Below, in pieces: positions 1 to 7,967 of a stretch of DNA of 45,869 nucleotides. A model generated the notes under the pieces. The model saw nothing but the letters and a program-made list of their open reading frames with translations. It did not search any database and was not told the origin of the DNA. How positions within the stretch are numbered: position 1 is the first letter of the stretch; every line of letters begins with the position of its first letter. The DNA is from Clostridia bacterium (GTDB lineage Bacteria > Bacillota > Clostridia > Acetivibrionales > JAFADI01): NCBI GenBank assembly GCA_026418695.1, contig JAOAAU010000114.1, forward strand, positions 1-45,869, written 5' to 3'. Both the position numbers and the translations under genes were made by a program.

Positions 1-623
1 CTGCTGCTGATTTTTTCTACTACGTCCATGATATGGGAGGAATAAAAGATGGTTTTGCCTTCTGCCGCCAGCTCCGTCATGATTTCCTTGAAGATCATCA
101 CACTGTTGGCATCCAGGCCGCTCAACGGTTCATCAAAGAAAAGGATGTCCGGATTATGGATCAGGCTGGAAATGATCAGTACCTTTTGCCGCATCCCCTT
201 GGAGTAGGATGAAATTCTCGAATGATAAACATCCTCTATTCCAAACAAGTTCATCAGCTTTTTCGCCTTTCTGTCCACGGTATCAAAATCCATGCCATAG
301 ATTTCTCCGATAAAGGTCAGGTATTCCTGCGCGGTGAGGCTGTCATAGACCTCTGCCGTCTCAGGTACATACCCGATTCTTTTCTTATATTCTATAGCTC
401 CTTTTGAGATATCCTCCCCGCATACGCGAACTTCACCCGTAAAACCGTCGATGATTCCCAGAAGGATTTTGATGGTGGTGCTTTTTCCTGCTCCATTGGG
501 TCCGATATAGCCTATGATTTGGCCCTGCTCTACTTCCAGGTTGATTCCTTTTAAAACCTCCTGATTGCCATAGCTCATTCTTAAATCCTTGATTGAAACC
601 ACTTTCTCCAAAGCTGTCTCCAT
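1..623 (-). CDS. ABC transporter ATP-binding protein (partial, C-terminus off the left edge)
   Basis: Nucleotide-binding subunit of an ABC transporter; it hydrolyses ATP in the cytoplasm to drive a membrane partner that is not in the window. The translated part shows Walker A GPNGAGKS (about residues 42-49), the signature YSKGMRQK, Walker B ILFFDEPLSGLD and the H-loop SSH, in the canonical order. Spacing and sequence resemble the multidrug/ABC-2 type ATPases (CcmA-like). The ATG at 623 is preceded by AAGGAG at good spacing. The reading frame is still open at base 1, so the last part of the protein and probably a permease gene lie outside. Substrate cannot be assigned. Confidence 0.93.
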   Translation of the reverse strand, partial: METALEKVVSIKDLRMSYGNQEVLKGINLEVEQGQIIGYIGPNGAGKSTTIKILLGIIDGFTGEVRVCGEDISKGAIEYKKRIGYVPETAEVYDSLTAQEYLTFIGEIYGMDFDTVDRKAKKLMNLFGIEDVYHSRISSYSKGMRQKVLIISSLIHNPDILFFDEPLSGLDANSVMIFKEIMTELAAEGKTIFYSSHIMDVVEKISS

Positions 624-749
624 AACCACTGATACTCCTTTATATTAAGTTCAAAATTTATCTCTCCTGAGGTATCTTGTTTTTCTCATAAATATTACGT
701 AGAGCCAGCGCTGTTGTCTGATTTTGATAGTTTAAAGAAGACATAGAAG

Positions 750-808
750 AAAGAGGGGGACGGTTCCTGTGACACCCTTTTGGTATCACAGGAACCGTCC
801 CCCTCTTT
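750..808. repeat. GGGGACGGTTC-type palindromic repeat (family A, copy 1)
   Basis: Two 27-bp arms (750-776 and 782-808) match at 26 of 27 positions around a 5-bp loop, giving a very stable hairpin. The arms contain the core GGGGGACGGTTCCTGTGA. The same GGGGACGGTTC core forms a second hairpin at 6870-6916, and a related GGGGACGCTTCTC core ends three 98-100 bp elements elsewhere in the window. It lies between two minus-strand genes, so it could also act on transcripts, but no clear U-tract follows it. REP-like character is inference. Confidence 0.85.
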
Positions 809-826
809 GATTCCTTACCTGTCTTC

Positions 827-2179
827 TTATGCCGGTAAACTCTGGCCCGTCTCACTGAGAAGCAGTTTCGCCTTCGATTTGCTGATAAAGATGTAAGCAA
901 CCACAAAAGTGGTAATCTCCGTCATTGGCGCAGTCAGCCATATCCCGGTATTCCCCAGCAGATACGGAAGTACCACGACAAATCCAATCACCAGGACCAA
1001 ACTGCGCAGGGTGGAAATGATGGCTGCCGCTTTTGCTTCTCCAAGAGAAGTAAAATATGCGGCTGCAATGATGTTGTAGCCGTTTAACAGGAATGCGACA
1101 GCGTATAACTTAAGTCCATCCTTTGCCGTTTCAACGAGTTGAAGATTGTCCTTGGCAAAGATCCTTACGATCGGATCCGCTGCGATAAAAGATACCGCGA
1201 ACACCGCTATACCTACCGTCAAAACCGCTTTGACTGCTATTGAAAATAAATTGAGGATGGTATCCCGGTTCTTTGCTCCGAAACTATAGCTGATAATAGG
1301 GTGTATTCCAATTGCAATTCCTGTCAGAATCATGTTCTGAATGAAGGAAATGTACCCTACGATGGTCATGGCCGCAACCCCATTGACTCCCATTCGTTTG
1401 AGCAATATCCAGTTGAAAGCGAATACAGTGATCGATGAGGAAACCTGTGCCACAAATTCTGCAGAGCCGAAGAATAAAATTGTTTTCAGGTTCTGCATTT
1501 CAAACTTTATCTTCGTGAACTTATATACTGATTTTTTTGATGTAAAGTACAGAATTCCAAACAGGAAGGGGATCAGCACTGAAATCCCCGATGCAAAAGC
1601 TGCTCCTTTCATCCCGAAATCCAGTTTCATGATGAATATATAATCTAAAATAACATTGAGGATGTTGCCTGCAATCCCAAACATCAGGGACAGCTGCGGC
1701 TTGCCTTCGCTCCTGATAAACATTGAAAACGTATTGTTCACCATCATAAATACATAGAAGTAAGCCATGGTTCCAAGAAAACTCTTCACATAACCAAACA
1801 TCTCACCTTTGGCATTCAGCATGGAAATGATCCGGTCCTGAAACAGGATCAGAACGAGAGCCATGACTGTAATTGCAGCTGCATTCACGATCACGCTGAA
1901 AGTAAAATGCTGGTTGGCTTTCTTTGAATCTTTGGCCCCCAGACACTGCGCCCCCAGCGTAACTCCGCCTACCCCTACCATGATTGTTACTGCAAGCAGT
2001 AAGAATAGAACCGGTAAAGTAAGATTAACCGCTGCAAGACCTTTTTCTCCGAGCTTCCATCCGATAAACAGGCCATCTACGATCGTGATGCAGGAGGTCA
2101 GCAGCATCCCGATGATACAGGGGATTGAATAGCTGAGGAAGGTTTTCACCAGATTTTTCGATTGTATATCTTCAAGCAT
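827..2179 (-). CDS. MATE family efflux transporter
   Basis: Integral membrane cation-coupled multidrug/toxin exporter of the MATE (MatE/NorM/MepA) family. The roughly 450-residue length and about 12 hydrophobic segments are typical, as is the start of the first half, with SIPCIIGMLLTSCITIVDGLFIG near residues 15-37. I chose the ATG at 2179 because AAAGGAG lies 7-8 bases upstream; an in-frame start at 2245 has no ribosome site. It is transcribed in the same direction as the upstream-edge ABC ATPase and separated from it by a long palindromic repeat. Substrate is not predictable from sequence. No damage is visible. Confidence 0.93.
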   Translation of the reverse strand: MLEDIQSKNLVKTFLSYSIPCIIGMLLTSCITIVDGLFIGWKLGEKGLAAVNLTLPVLFLLLAVTIMVGVGGVTLGAQCLGAKDSKKANQHFTFSVIVNAAAITVMALVLILFQDRIISMLNAKGEMFGYVKSFLGTMAYFYVFMMVNNTFSMFIRSEGKPQLSLMFGIAGNILNVILDYIFIMKLDFGMKGAAFASGISVLIPFLFGILYFTSKKSVYKFTKIKFEMQNLKTILFFGSAEFVAQVSSSITVFAFNWILLKRMGVNGVAAMTIVGYISFIQNMILTGIAIGIHPIISYSFGAKNRDTILNLFSIAVKAVLTVGIAVFAVSFIAADPIVRIFAKDNLQLVETAKDGLKLYAVAFLLNGYNIIAAAYFTSLGEAKAAAIISTLRSLVLVIGFVVVLPYLLGNTGIWLTAPMTEITTFVVAYIFISKSKAKLLLSETGQSLPA

Positions 2180-2332
2180 CGTTATTCTCCTTTCAAAATA
2201 CTTCATGATAACACTTATATCAGCCCGATCTGGCTGATTTGACAAAATAATACCGCCGGCGCAGTATCATTCTAAACCTTCCTGCAGCTGGAAGGTCAAG
2301 AGAGTTTTTTCAACTTTTTTCAAATATGCAAC

Positions 2333-2364
2333 AACTTTTCATTTAAAGTAACGTTTTATATAAT
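2333..2364 (+). promoter_or_regulatory. candidate ECF-type (autoregulatory) promoter for the sigma operon
   Basis: AAC at 2333-2335 in the context CAACTTTT, then 16 bases, then CGTTTT from 2352, resembles the AAC-N16-CGT pattern of ECF sigma promoters such as those of SigW-type factors. A housekeeping-like TATAAT at 2359-2364 overlaps the ATG at 2363, which argues against that ATG being the start codon. Assignment is by pattern only. Confidence 0.4.
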
Positions 2365-2389
2365 GGACGTGGAAAAAGGTGGTGAAACA

Positions 2390-2956
2390 TTGAATGAGCA
2401 GCAACTGATCAGCCGATGCAAAAAGGGCGATAGGAAAGCTTTAGAGGAGATCATTTCTCTTTATTATATGCCGCTTAACAGATACTTCTACAGTTTATGC
2501 AAGGATGTACATATAAGTCAGGACCTGACCCATGAAACTGTAGTCAAGCTGATTAAGAATATTGATAAGTATAAAGCCTTGTTCGGCGCAAAGTTTTCTA
2601 CCTGGCTTTTCAGAATCGCTTACAACACTTATATTGACCATGTCCGCAAGTTCTCCTTGCAGCTGAATGAACCTCTTGAGAACTACTTTCACAGCCTGGC
2701 TACAGATGACCACGTCCACACAGAAGTGAGCCGCAAGCTTGATATGGAAGAGCTTTCAAGAGTAATGGGGAATTTGCCGCCTGAGATGAAATCGTTAATC
2801 GCATTGAGATATTTGAACGAACTGAGTTACGAGGATATCGGCCAGATCATGGGGATGACATCCAAAACAGTGAAATGGAAGCTGCACAACGCAATGGATA
2901 AGCTCAAAAAGCTTATTTCAAATCAAAACGGAGGTGACCGCCATTATGAATTTTGA
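2390..2956 (+). CDS. ECF-type RNA polymerase sigma factor
   Basis: Directs RNA polymerase to a small regulon. Sigma region 2 is visible (QDLTHETVVKLIKNIDKY, then FSTWLFRIAYNTYIDHVRK). Region 4 follows (LPPEMKSLIALRYLNELSYEDIGQIMGMTSKTVKWKLHNAMDKLKKL) with its helix-turn-helix. I prefer the TTG at 2390, preceded by AAAGGTGG at 7-base spacing. An in-frame ATG at 2363 has no ribosome site and sits inside a possible -10 element. The stop codon overlaps the start of the next gene, so the sigma factor and the small membrane protein are translationally coupled, the usual arrangement for a sigma/anti-sigma pair. The inducing signal is unknown. Confidence 0.9.
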   Translation: MNEQQLISRCKKGDRKALEEIISLYYMPLNRYFYSLCKDVHISQDLTHETVVKLIKNIDKYKALFGAKFSTWLFRIAYNTYIDHVRKFSLQLNEPLENYFHSLATDDHVHTEVSRKLDMEELSRVMGNLPPEMKSLIALRYLNELSYEDIGQIMGMTSKTVKWKLHNAMDKLKKLISNQNGGDRHYEF

Positions 2957-3302
2957 TGAAAAAGAAATGCAAGAAGCCTATCAATCGATGTATCAAGAAA
3001 TACCTGAGAATGAATTCATGCCTGTCGAAACTTACCTCCGGGTTGTCAAACCCCAGATCGTCAAGAAATCTGCCCAGCTTGAGCAGGCAAGAAAAAAGCG
3101 TCAAGGATCCTATCTGGTAGCTGCAGCTTACCTCATCGCCATGATCAGTATCCCCTGTCTGCTCTTTGACTTTAGCGTGAATGGGCTGAATGGCATAACC
3201 GGAAAATATCTGAAATTGATCCTTGAATTCGGGATCCTGCTGCTGTTTTGTCTCCCAATAATGAAGTATTTCTTAAAAAAGTCTACGAAAGGAATGAACT
3301 GA
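2946..3302 (+). CDS. small membrane protein, candidate anti-sigma factor
   Basis: 118 residues with a charged cytoplasmic N-terminal half (about residues 1-50), then two hydrophobic segments (SYLVAAAYLIAMISIPCLLF and LKLILEFGILLLFCLPIMKYF). The ATG at 2946 follows GGAGGTG with 9-base spacing and overlaps the last codons of the sigma gene. I recognise no named family. Position, coupling and topology (soluble N-terminus plus two membrane spans, reminiscent of YxlC beside SigY in Bacillus) suggest it holds the ECF sigma factor at the membrane. That role is inference from context; no ZAS-type HxxxCxxC motif is present. Confidence 0.7.
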   Translation: MNFDEKEMQEAYQSMYQEIPENEFMPVETYLRVVKPQIVKKSAQLEQARKKRQGSYLVAAAYLIAMISIPCLLFDFSVNGLNGITGKYLKLILEFGILLLFCLPIMKYFLKKSTKGMN

Positions 3303-3303
3303 T

Positions 3304-4377
3304 ATGTCGACAACTTTTAAAAAAAGGATGAAAATGATACAAAGAGGAATTGCTATCTGTGTCTCCATCATTGTCATTCTCGTAATTACCGGAGTGATTC
3401 TTTCGGGTTTTATCTCACAGAAGGATCATGCATACCTCCAACAAAAGGACGGGCTCTTCAAGGCCATGAACGCATCGATTGAGTTTAACGGCATCAGTGA
3501 AGAAGTTAAAACCCTTGCCTCCTCGTACGCCAAGCTTTATCCCGGCGGGAAAGCCAATGTGATCATCACGGACGCATCGGGCAAGGTACTCTTTTCCTTG
3601 AACCAGGGCTTCATGCCTCAGAATGACAGGTTCCTCGTAGCGGTTTCCACAGATGAAAAGCATTCCTTCTCCAATGACGCGTTTATCCTGGATGACAATA
3701 AAGAAATCAGGTATATCCTCAATGTAAATAATCCGGATAACACTTTCAAGCTTAAGGAATTCTCAAGCCAGCTCGGAGTGAAGCTTCCATCCAACCGTAA
3801 TGATTCCTATGAGGTTGAAAGAACTGTTGATGGAATTAAGAAGAATATAAAAATTGATTTTAACAACAGCTACAATAGCAGCTATGATATGCAATACGCT
3901 TATATCGGATCAAAAGGGCTTAATTTATATACAATTTTCGATGGAAGCTATTTCTATGAGCAGCACAATTCCGATCCTTTGTATGTTCTCCGCGATACTA
4001 TCGGTAAAATCCTCATTCTATTCTTCATCTTATTCTGGCTGTCACTTCCGCTTTGGGTTTTTATGGATGCCTCTTCCAGAGACTTCAAGGCTCCCTTATG
4101 GTCCATACTGACGCTGGCAACAAATGTTATCGGTCTGCTCGTCTACCTCACTGTTAGGCCTGAGTATAAAAAATGCATCAGCTGCGAACAGGCACTGGAT
4201 AAAAGCTTCATCGCCTGCCCCTACTGCGGTACAATGAACAGAACCGTTTGCTCCAACTGCAAACAGGTCCTGGAGGATACATGGTCCGTATGCCCATACT
4301 GTGCTACCCGTCAGGAAGCTCACGGTGAAGAACTTTCAAACGTTTCAGAAACAGTGACCCAAACACTCAATGGATGA
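3304..4377 (+). CDS. membrane sensor-like protein with C-terminal double zinc ribbon
   Basis: 357 residues. An N-terminal membrane segment (about 15-36) is followed by an extracytoplasmic domain (about 40-225), a second hydrophobic stretch (about 233-280) and a cytoplasmic tail. The tail carries two zinc ribbons: CISC 291-294 with CPYC 305-308, and CSNC 316-319 with CPYC 330-333. It starts one base after the upstream stop, so it is the third gene of the sigma operon. The architecture suits a signal receiver linking an external domain to cytoplasmic zinc ribbons, possibly controlling the sigma/anti-sigma pair. I recognise no full-length family; the sensor role is inference. Confidence 0.75.
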   Translation: MSTTFKKRMKMIQRGIAICVSIIVILVITGVILSGFISQKDHAYLQQKDGLFKAMNASIEFNGISEEVKTLASSYAKLYPGGKANVIITDASGKVLFSLNQGFMPQNDRFLVAVSTDEKHSFSNDAFILDDNKEIRYILNVNNPDNTFKLKEFSSQLGVKLPSNRNDSYEVERTVDGIKKNIKIDFNNSYNSSYDMQYAYIGSKGLNLYTIFDGSYFYEQHNSDPLYVLRDTIGKILILFFILFWLSLPLWVFMDASSRDFKAPLWSILTLATNVIGLLVYLTVRPEYKKCISCEQALDKSFIACPYCGTMNRTVCSNCKQVLEDTWSVCPYCATRQEAHGEELSNVSETVTQTLNG

Positions 4378-4397
4378 TATTTAGTTGCGTCTTTATA

Positions 4398-4441
4398 AGC
4401 CTAAAGGATTGATAGCCTCTGTGGCATCAATCCTTTAGGCT
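4398..4441 (+). terminator. hairpin after the sigma operon, probable terminator
   Basis: Perfect 16-bp stem, AGCCTAAAGGATTGAT at 4398-4413 pairing with 4426-4441, with a 12-base loop. It lies 20 bases past the stop of the zinc-ribbon gene and 35 bases before the peptidase start. No strong U-tract follows, so some read-through into the peptidase gene is possible. Confidence 0.6.
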
Positions 4442-4475
4442 CTGTTCAAAAACCGGCATCTACGGGAGGACTTTA

Positions 4476-6035
4476 ATGAAAAAAGCAACAATGATATTCG
4501 TTTTGTTATCTGTAATTCTTATGGGTATTTGTTTTGCCCATGGGGAAGGCTTGAAGGGTCAGAGTACAGACTCCGGCGCTGAAGTCAAATACATCGTGGC
4601 TCCTAAGGGCGACTATTTTGAAGTTCAAGCTGAAATCAGCAACCTTCACCGGGATAAAATAAAAGTGGTGTTCCCGGATTCCTGTGCCGGGGTAGATCGC
4701 CTGTCGGACCGCATCTCCGGCTTCAGGGCACTGACTCAAGAGGGGAAGGAGATCGCCTCCGAACATTCAGGAAATGTATACTTACTGAATGCAGACCGCC
4801 AACCAAATATCATTCTGAAATACGAGCTGCATCCCAATGCGATAAAGCATGATTTTCATCTGGTTACCCTAGCCTCCACCTATTTACATATTCCCGGAGA
4901 CAATTTTGCTGTTGAATTATATGACGAGCAAGATCAGCGTCTTGATGAGAACGATGCTTTTAAAGTGAAATTCAGCAGCCTTCCCAATGGTTGGGAACCC
5001 ATCACTACTTACCCTTTAAGCAATGATGGGTTCATCATGGTAGAAGACTACCACGAGGCTTTGATTCATGCCGGTGAATATGAAAAACATAGTTTTGAAG
5101 TTGGCGGCAGTGAGTTTATCATTGCTGCTGATAAGGCTCTAAGATTTGATATCAAGCCGCTTTTGGGAGATATCATGCGAATACTCCAAGATTTCTATAC
5201 AGCCTTTGGCAAAGTATCTCATTCCAAGGTATTAATCGTCATTAACCAGGGAAAAGAGGGTAATGCTTTTTCCCGCTATTCCGGCGCGCAGGTAAAGACC
5301 AACAACATCATTAATGAATTCGCAGGGTTTAACAGAAACAATCAGGGACAACTAAAGGCACGCGTCCTGGATCATTTTGCCCATGAATGTTTTCATCTCT
5401 GGATGCCTGAAGAATTCAACATTGCTGATAACTGGTCCTGGTTCTGGGAAGGGTTTGCAGACTATAAAAAATATCAGGTACTGAAAAAGTTAGACATCAT
5501 CTCGCAGCAGGACTTTGAAAATACGATTAAATATAATATTTACGCCCGTTATTATGGAAGCAAATACAAGGATGAGGTCAGTCTCGTGGCTATCTCAACG
5601 GAAAAGGGTGATTTCTCGGAGTATGGCCGATTGATGTATGATAAAGGGGCTGTTGTGGCCTACCTGTTTGACAAGGAATTGCAAAAGCAGAACCGGGACA
5701 TTGACGGGTTTCTAAAGAAACTGTACCAGGAATACGCGCTTCCCAAGAAACCCCTTGGAAATAAAGAATTACTTACATTTATGGAGCAGGAGTTAGGAAA
5801 TGATACCTTCACAAAAAACTATATTCTAGGTACGGTACCTCTTCCTGTAGAAACCCCTTTCTTTTTCAAGTACTACGCTTTAGCAAGTCCGTACCTTCCA
5901 CCGATAGCATTCCCCTGGAATGTGCTGCTTCCCATTACTGTACTGGTTGTGTTAGGATTATTATTGTGGCTGACCATAAAAGGAATAATATTCATTTTCC
6001 GATTGAAACGAAAGGGAAGTAAACAAACAGCTTAA
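4476..6035 (+). CDS. secreted, membrane-anchored M61-like gluzincin metallopeptidase
   Basis: 519 residues with a signal peptide (about 1-22) and a C-terminal membrane span (about 480-508) followed by a basic tail, so the body is probably extracytoplasmic and tethered. The zinc motif is HECFH at residues 303-307, with the downstream glutamate in WFWEGFADY (Glu325). This HExxH...WEGF pattern is that of gluzincin aminopeptidases, closest to family M61. The N-terminal half is probably beta-rich. A GGGAGG ribosome site precedes the ATG. It follows the ECF sigma operon directly and may be one of its outputs, though a hairpin separates them. Substrate unknown. Confidence 0.8.
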   Translation: MKKATMIFVLLSVILMGICFAHGEGLKGQSTDSGAEVKYIVAPKGDYFEVQAEISNLHRDKIKVVFPDSCAGVDRLSDRISGFRALTQEGKEIASEHSGNVYLLNADRQPNIILKYELHPNAIKHDFHLVTLASTYLHIPGDNFAVELYDEQDQRLDENDAFKVKFSSLPNGWEPITTYPLSNDGFIMVEDYHEALIHAGEYEKHSFEVGGSEFIIAADKALRFDIKPLLGDIMRILQDFYTAFGKVSHSKVLIVINQGKEGNAFSRYSGAQVKTNNIINEFAGFNRNNQGQLKARVLDHFAHECFHLWMPEEFNIADNWSWFWEGFADYKKYQVLKKLDIISQQDFENTIKYNIYARYYGSKYKDEVSLVAISTEKGDFSEYGRLMYDKGAVVAYLFDKELQKQNRDIDGFLKKLYQEYALPKKPLGNKELLTFMEQELGNDTFTKNYILGTVPLPVETPFFFKYYALASPYLPPIAFPWNVLLPITVLVVLGLLLWLTIKGIIFIFRLKRKGSKQTA

Positions 6036-6101
6036 GCCACACAGTTATAGACTTGAATTTTATATTCATATAGCAATTCTTGTAGAAAGGATCTAGCTTC
6101 C

Positions 6102-6851
6102 ATGAATCAGACTGAGAAAGTACTAAAAGGCAAAGTCGCCGTTGTCACCGGTGCAGGAAGAGGAATCGGGAAAGCAATTGCTCTTGCCTATGCGAAAGCC
6201 GGCGCATATATTGTTTGTGCAGCACGGACAGCAGCGGAGATTGAAGCAACTGCAGATGAAATAACTTCTATGGGTGAAAAAGCTGTGGCTGTTCAAACAG
6301 ATGTCTCCTCTTTAGAGTCCGTAGAACATTTATTTAAAAAAGCAGCTGAATCCTTTGGCGGTATTGATATTTTAGTTATCAATGCCGGTGCAAATTATGA
6401 CCGTGAAACGGTGGAAACAAGTTCCCCGGAGGACTGGAAGAAAACCATGGAAGTAAATCTATTCGGCGCCTATTACTGCGCACATGCAGCAGTCCCCTAC
6501 CTAAAACAACGCGGATCGGGGAAAATCATCACCATAGGATCGGGACTCGGACACCGCGGCAATGCCGGAAGTTCAGCCTATTCCTGCTCAAAAGCCGGAT
6601 TGTGGATGCTGGCACGAATTCTGGCACAAGAACTCTGGCAGCATAAAATCAGTGTAAATGAGCTAATTCCGGGGCCGGTGCAAACATCGATTGACGATCA
6701 TGTGAAATCAGATACTAAAGCAGCATACAAGATAGAAATTGAATGGCAAAAGCAACCTGAAGACGTGGTCCCTCTCGCTTTGTTTTTAGCTAGTCAGCCG
6801 GATATTGGGCCAACCGCTCAAAGCTTCAGTCTGATGCGAAGAGATAATTAA
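6102..6851 (+). CDS. short-chain dehydrogenase/reductase (SDR), FabG-like
   Basis: NAD(P)(H)-dependent oxidoreductase of the classical SDR fold, cytoplasmic, 249 residues. Visible motifs: dinucleotide-binding GAGRGIG (17-23), NAG (94-96), catalytic Ser147 and Tyr160-x-x-x-Lys164 (YSCSK). The C-terminus ends in SFSLMRRDN and lacks the usual glycine-rich VDGG-type ending, so it is slightly divergent from FabG itself. AAAGGAT lies about 10 bases before the ATG. It stands alone after the peptidase gene and is followed by a palindromic repeat. The substrate is not predictable; a role in fatty-acid synthesis is not supported by neighbours. Confidence 0.9.
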   Translation: MNQTEKVLKGKVAVVTGAGRGIGKAIALAYAKAGAYIVCAARTAAEIEATADEITSMGEKAVAVQTDVSSLESVEHLFKKAAESFGGIDILVINAGANYDRETVETSSPEDWKKTMEVNLFGAYYCAHAAVPYLKQRGSGKIITIGSGLGHRGNAGSSAYSCSKAGLWMLARILAQELWQHKISVNELIPGPVQTSIDDHVKSDTKAAYKIEIEWQKQPEDVVPLALFLASQPDIGPTAQSFSLMRRDN

Positions 6852-6869
6852 TCGAAAATAAATTTGGGA

Positions 6870-6916
6870 TAAAGATGGGGACGGTTCATTAATTTGCTGA
6901 ACCGTCCCCATCTTTA
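6870..6916. repeat. GGGGACGGTTC-type palindromic repeat (family A, copy 2)
   Basis: Perfect 19-bp arms, TAAAGATGGGGACGGTTCA at 6870-6888 and its complement at 6898-6916, around a 9-base loop. It lies in the 67-bp gap between two convergent genes (SDR ending 6851, unknown gene ending 6919), so it may double as a terminator. It shares the GGGGACGGTTC core with copy 1 at 750-808. Confidence 0.85.
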
Positions 6917-6918
6917 AT

Positions 6919-7377
6919 TTATTGATATCCGAAAGCTCTGAATCTTGCGATCTCAAACCACTTATTTGCAAAAGCCGCAAGCTTCTCTCGTTCCTTCAAG
7001 GTAAACTTTTTGAAGTCTTCCTGAAATTCCACAAAGTCCTCCCGTGAGGATACCCTGATGCCAAACCCCATCATGTTCACAACCGGCATATTGTCAAAGG
7101 TATACTCTCCCACCGGCACAATATCATAAAGTCTCGCGGCTCTAATCCTTGCAGCAAGTTTGAAATGCAGATCCACAATGTCAAAATCCTCTGGAAACTC
7201 GTAGGTTTTGCCCTTCACAGGCAACTCATCCCCGATCCTGTATTCTCTTGCATTCTCCGGTATGGGTTTGATCACCCCTTCGGAAATGATGAAATAGTAC
7301 TCATCAAAACATGCCGTGATCATTCTTATTTGATCTTTAATCAGTATGCTCACTACTTGCTTATTCAACTCTGTCAT
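6919..7377 (-). CDS. conserved hypothetical protein, last gene of the hemerythrin operon
   Basis: 152 residues, soluble, no membrane segment and only charged/hydrophobic mixed composition. I do not recognise a family. The C-terminal third is rich in Phe, Lys and Glu (EDFVEFQEDFKKFTLKERE) and looks helical. GAGGAATGAATC precedes the ATG and the GAGG overlaps the stop of the hemerythrin gene, so the two are translationally coupled. As the fourth gene of a DUF1858/hemerythrin operon it probably serves the same stress response. No cysteine-based metal site is evident. Confidence 0.75.
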   Translation of the reverse strand: MTELNKQVVSILIKDQIRMITACFDEYYFIISEGVIKPIPENAREYRIGDELPVKGKTYEFPEDFDIVDLHFKLAARIRAARLYDIVPVGEYTFDNMPVVNMMGFGIRVSSREDFVEFQEDFKKFTLKEREKLAAFANKWFEIARFRAFGYQ

Positions 7378-7387
7378 GATTCATTCC

Positions 7388-7954
7388 TCAATTAGAATAG
7401 GATCCCACCTTGGCTTCGAATTCGTCAACCATCGCCAGGTATCTGTCCTGAATCCCTTCCGCCTTTGCATCCTTCTCAAACTTCTCGCCTTCCAGATCGA
7501 TCCTGTCCAGTGTCTCTTTAGAGAGACTTCTTTCAGCGTACTTATATACAACATCATCTTCTTTCGCAATATGCCGGTGAAGGAGATGCGTATAGGAAAT
7601 AGCATTGGCGATCACATCCAGCCGGGCTTCGTCGTCTCCATCAAGGACGCGCTTTACAGCTGCCTCCAGTTCCTGCATGTGAAGCCTTCCCAGGTCATGC
7701 TCCACATTCATGCCATGCCTTACAAGCTTTTCAGCAGTCGGACCAAGCTCCTCCATCATCCGGTTGAACAGCATGGATTCTTCCTTGCCGTGGTGGTGCT
7801 TATCCGCGTAATTTCTAACAAAATCAATGATTTTGAAGAAATCCTCATACTGCACTTTTTCTCCCTTGAGGATTTTGTAGCAATACTTCCGGATAACTGC
7901 CAGCATTCTTTTGATATGGACATGTTCTTCTACCATTAAATCGATACAGTTCAT
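7388..7954 (-). CDS. hemerythrin-domain protein
   Basis: 188 residues with a four-helix hemerythrin/HHE fold, which binds a di-iron centre and senses or handles oxygen, nitric oxide or iron-sulphur repair. Likely ligands: His11/His13 (EEHVHIKRM), His53-His55 with Glu58 (KHHHGKEE), His86 (EHD) and His126/His128 with Glu132-Asp133 (HRHIAKEDD). The ATG at 7954 follows AAGGAG; upstream in-frame codons to 8011 lie inside the preceding gene and lack a ribosome site. It is the third gene of an operon headed by a DUF1858 protein; DUF1858 and hemerythrin domains occur together in ScdA/YtfE-type repair proteins. Confidence 0.88.
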   Translation of the reverse strand: MNCIDLMVEEHVHIKRMLAVIRKYCYKILKGEKVQYEDFFKIIDFVRNYADKHHHGKEESMLFNRMMEELGPTAEKLVRHGMNVEHDLGRLHMQELEAAVKRVLDGDDEARLDVIANAISYTHLLHRHIAKEDDVVYKYAERSLSKETLDRIDLEGEKFEKDAKAEGIQDRYLAMVDEFEAKVGSYSN

Positions 7955-7967
7955 TGAAGTCTTCTCC

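Noticed and set aside
750-808. CRISPR-like repeat
   Set aside because: Single palindromes with no regular spacer-repeat alternation and no cas genes.
658-906. 82-codon minus-strand frame over the palindromic repeat
   Set aside because: It runs through the family A hairpin and the 3' end of the MATE gene in another frame, and has no ribosome site.
7346-7939. 197-codon plus-strand frame opposite the hemerythrin gene
   Set aside because: The minus-strand hemerythrin with its metal ligands is clearly the real gene; the plus frame is a by-product of its codon use.
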